64,000 bases of DNA from assembly GCF_018614585.1 (NCBI RefSeq), contig NZ_JAGGOI010000003.1, positions 62,001 through 126,000 of the forward strand, written 5' to 3'. The translations under genes were made by a program, and so were the position numbers. The notes under the pieces were generated by a model. That model was given only the letters and a program-made list of their open reading frames with translations. It was not told where the DNA came from and did not search any database. The number at the start of each line of letters is the position of its first letter. Position 1 is the stretch's first letter. The stretch comes from Streptomyces sp. ISL-1. Its GTDB lineage: Bacteria > Actinomycetota > Actinomycetes > Streptomycetales > Streptomycetaceae. Positions 62,399-64,000 of this stretch are shown here, in pieces.

Positions 62399-63533
62399 GC
62401 GCCTCGGTCAGATCGCGCCACAGATCCTCGACGTCCTCGAGCCCGACCGACAGCCGCAGCAGCCGGTCGCTGACGCCCGCCGCGCGCCGGTCTCCCTCAG
62501 CCACGATGCGGTGGCTGATGGAGGCCGGGTGCTGGATCAGCGTGTCGACGCTGCCGAGACTGACCGCCGGCGTGATCAGCCGGACGCCCGCGATCACATG
62601 GTGAGGGTCGCCGTACACCTCGAAAGAGACCATCGCCCCGCCCACCCGCGGATAGTGGACGCGGGCGACGCGCGGGTCGGCGGACAGCCGGCAGGCCAGG
62701 TCGGCGGCCGTGGTGGACGCGGCCCGGACCCGCACCGGCAGCGTTGACAGCCCGCGCAGCAGTAGATATCCGGCCATCGGGTGCAATATGCCCCCGGTGG
62801 CGAAACGCACCAGGCGCAGCGTCCGTGCGAACTCCTCGTCGCAGGCCACCACGCCGCCCATCACATCGCCGTGCCCGCCCAGATACTTGGTGGCGCTGTG
62901 CAGCACGATCCTCGCACCGTGTTCCGCCGGCCGCTGAAGAACCGGCGTGGCGAAGGTGTTGTCGACGAGCAGCGGCACCGCACCGCAGGCGTGCCGCACG
63001 GCACGCAGATCCACCTCCGCGAGCGTCGGATTGGCGGGCGTCTCCACCATCACCAGACCGGTGTCCGGCCGGATCGCCGCGGCGATGCCGGCCGGGTCCG
63101 TCCAGGTCACCTCGGTGCCCAGCAGCCCCGCGCTGAGAAGATGATCGCTGCATCCGTAGATCGGCCGCACGGCGACCACATGGCGCAGGCCCTGGCTCGC
63201 CCGTGCCAGCAGTACGGCCGTGAGCGCCGCCATCCCGCTGGCGAAGGCCACCGCACTCTCCGTCCCCTCGAGCCTGGCCAGCGCCGTCTCGAAACGGGCC
63301 GTCGTCGGGTTGTCCAGCCGTGCGTAGACGGGCGGACCCTCCAGGCGCGCGCCGGTGGCGGCGAACTCGTCGATCCGCTCGGCCTCTCCGGCGGCGTCGT
63401 ACGACGGGTAGGTGGTGGACAGGTCCAGCGGCGGGGCGTGCACGCCGAGCCGCGCGAGGTCCTCGCGTCCGGCGTGGACGGCTTCGGTGGCCAGCGCCCG
63501 GGGTACGGGGGCGGCGAAGGCTTCGTTCTCCAT
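62334..63533 (-). CDS. Cys/Met metabolism PLP enzyme (cystathionine gamma-synthase/lyase or methionine gamma-lyase)
   Basis: 399-residue trans-sulfuration-family enzyme. YARLDNPTTARFETALA, the PLP-phosphate site and the PLP lysine in LHSATKYLGGHGDVMGG are intact. Which of the family reactions it performs cannot be decided by motif reading; the divergent Lrp regulator recalls the mdeR-mdeA methionine gamma-lyase pair. Start 59 bp from the divergent regulator. Confidence 0.9.
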   Translation of the reverse strand: MENEAFAAPVPRALATEAVHAGREDLARLGVHAPPLDLSTTYPSYDAAGEAERIDEFAATGARLEGPPVYARLDNPTTARFETALARLEGTESAVAFASGMAALTAVLLARASQGLRHVVAVRPIYGCSDHLLSAGLLGTEVTWTDPAGIAAAIRPDTGLVMVETPANPTLAEVDLRAVRHACGAVPLLVDNTFATPVLQRPAEHGARIVLHSATKYLGGHGDVMGGVVACDEEFARTLRLVRFATGGILHPMAGYLLLRGLSTLPVRVRAASTTAADLACRLSADPRVARVHYPRVGGAMVSFEVYGDPHHVIAGVRLITPAVSLGSVDTLIQHPASISHRIVAEGDRRAAGVSDRLLRLSVGLEDVEDLWRDLTEALSAQPVRTRNGSARLSSPVSR

Positions 63534-63592
63534 GCCCGCACTCTGAACACCTGCCGGAGGGCATGGACCATGGCCCGTGTTACGTTCGGCAA

Positions 63593-64000
63593 ATGGCTGA
63601 AACTGTCGCTCTCGACCCGGTGGATCTCCACATACTCCGCCTGCTGCAGAACGACGCCCGGACCACCTATCGCGATCTGGCGGCGGAGGTCGGAGTGGCT
63701 CCGTCCACCTGTCTCGACCGGGTGGCGAGGCTGCGTCGCTCGGGCGTGATCGTAGGGCACCGGCTGGCCCTGGACCCGGCCCGGCTGGGGCGGGGACTGC
63801 AGGCGCTCCTCTCGGTCCAGGTGCGTCCGCACCGGCGCGAACTGATCGGCCCGTTCGTGGAACGGATCCGCGCGCTGCCCGAGTCCCGGGCGCTGTTCCA
63901 TCTGACGGGCCCCGACGACTACCTGGTGCATGTCGCCGTGGCCGACACGGCGGATCTGCAGCGCCTGGTGGTTGACGAGTTCACCTCGCGGCCCGAAGTC
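63593..64000 (+). CDS. Lrp/AsnC-family regulator (3' end outside window)
   Basis: The visible 136 residues carry the AsnC-type HTH (TTYRDLAAEVGVAPSTCLDRV) and the start of the RAM ligand domain (LLSVQVRPHRRELIGPFV, GPDDYLVHVAV). ATG lies 12 nt after a TACGTT -10-like hexamer with no ribosome site, so the mRNA may be leaderless. It probably controls the divergent PLP enzyme in response to an amino acid. Confidence 0.93.
   Translation, partial: MAETVALDPVDLHILRLLQNDARTTYRDLAAEVGVAPSTCLDRVARLRRSGVIVGHRLALDPARLGRGLQALLSVQVRPHRRELIGPFVERIRALPESRALFHLTGPDDYLVHVAVADTADLQRLVVDEFTSRPEV

Overview
This window is about 64 kb of very GC-rich chromosome from a Streptomyces-type actinomycete. The evidence is strongly biased third-codon positions, frequent GTG starts and 4-nt ATGA overlaps, the murT-gatD pair, an ATP-type actinobacterial pfkA, a DUF397/Xre/HATPase trio, a subtilisin-inhibitor (SSI) protein, several ClpP-, urease- and LigD-type modules, and a bldA-type TTA codon. 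No rRNA or tRNA gene, insertion sequence, integrase or CRISPR array was seen. Most of the window is core-like, with small accessory patches.

Layout. 1-10.5 kb: the end of an ABC exporter, a YdjM-like membrane hydrolase, a SKI2-like DUF3516 helicase, thioesterase II, glutathione peroxidase, an acyl-CoA dehydrogenase with a divergent TetR regulator, peptide deformylase, and murT-gatD for lipid II amidation. 10.6-14.9 kb: pfkA, a CtaG-like copper/oxidase-assembly membrane protein, a 52-residue membrane protein, an SSI-family inhibitor with a predicted Lys P1, an anti-sigma-like ATPase and two small DUF proteins. 14.9-17.2 kb: a dispersed LigD (NHEJ) operon in which the phosphoesterase and polymerase genes are intact but the ligase between them is reduced to an 83-codon remnant. 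17.4-20.8 kb: an acyltransferase with a TTA codon, an NAD-epimerase-like protein and a secreted tripeptidyl-aminopeptidase-like S33 hydrolase. 20.9-25.4 kb: a complete urease operon ureABCFGD without ureE. 25.5-29.8 kb: a TetR/membrane-protein pair, a lone YefM/Phd-like antitoxin divergent from a ClpP homologue whose catalytic His is Gln, and a c-di-AMP (ydaO-type) riboswitch in front of an NlpC/P60 hydrolase. 29.8-33.2 kb: a LysE/LysR pair and the HATPase/Xre/DUF397 trio. 33.2-39.5 kb: biotin genes bioF<->bioB-A-D, two small enzymes and a degenerate Fic-like toxin with an RHH antitoxin. 39.6-50.6 kb: a MacB-like ABC system, GNAT, two CNNM/CorC proteins, a lone holin, a mycothiol-dependent isomerase-like protein, an SGNH hydrolase, purB and mug. 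50.6-51.8 kb: a deletion scar where the tail of an ABC permease abuts a decapitated response regulator. 51.9-64 kb: ROK and GntR regulators, an ECF41-type sigma factor, an alpha/beta hydrolase overlapped antisense by an EamA transporter, a MocR regulator, a Tat-exported PhoD phosphatase, a TM-ACT-GNAT fusion, a trans-sulfuration-family PLP enzyme and a divergent Lrp regulator that runs off the window.

The most unusual items are the YefM-like antitoxin / His-less ClpP / 102-residue helical protein locus with TGTACA-type operator boxes; the gutted ligase inside an otherwise intact NHEJ operon; the scar at about 51.17 kb; the TTA codon at position 17 of the acyltransferase; and the TM-ACT-GNAT fusion. 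All functional statements come from reading the sequence and from family knowledge; no database search was run.
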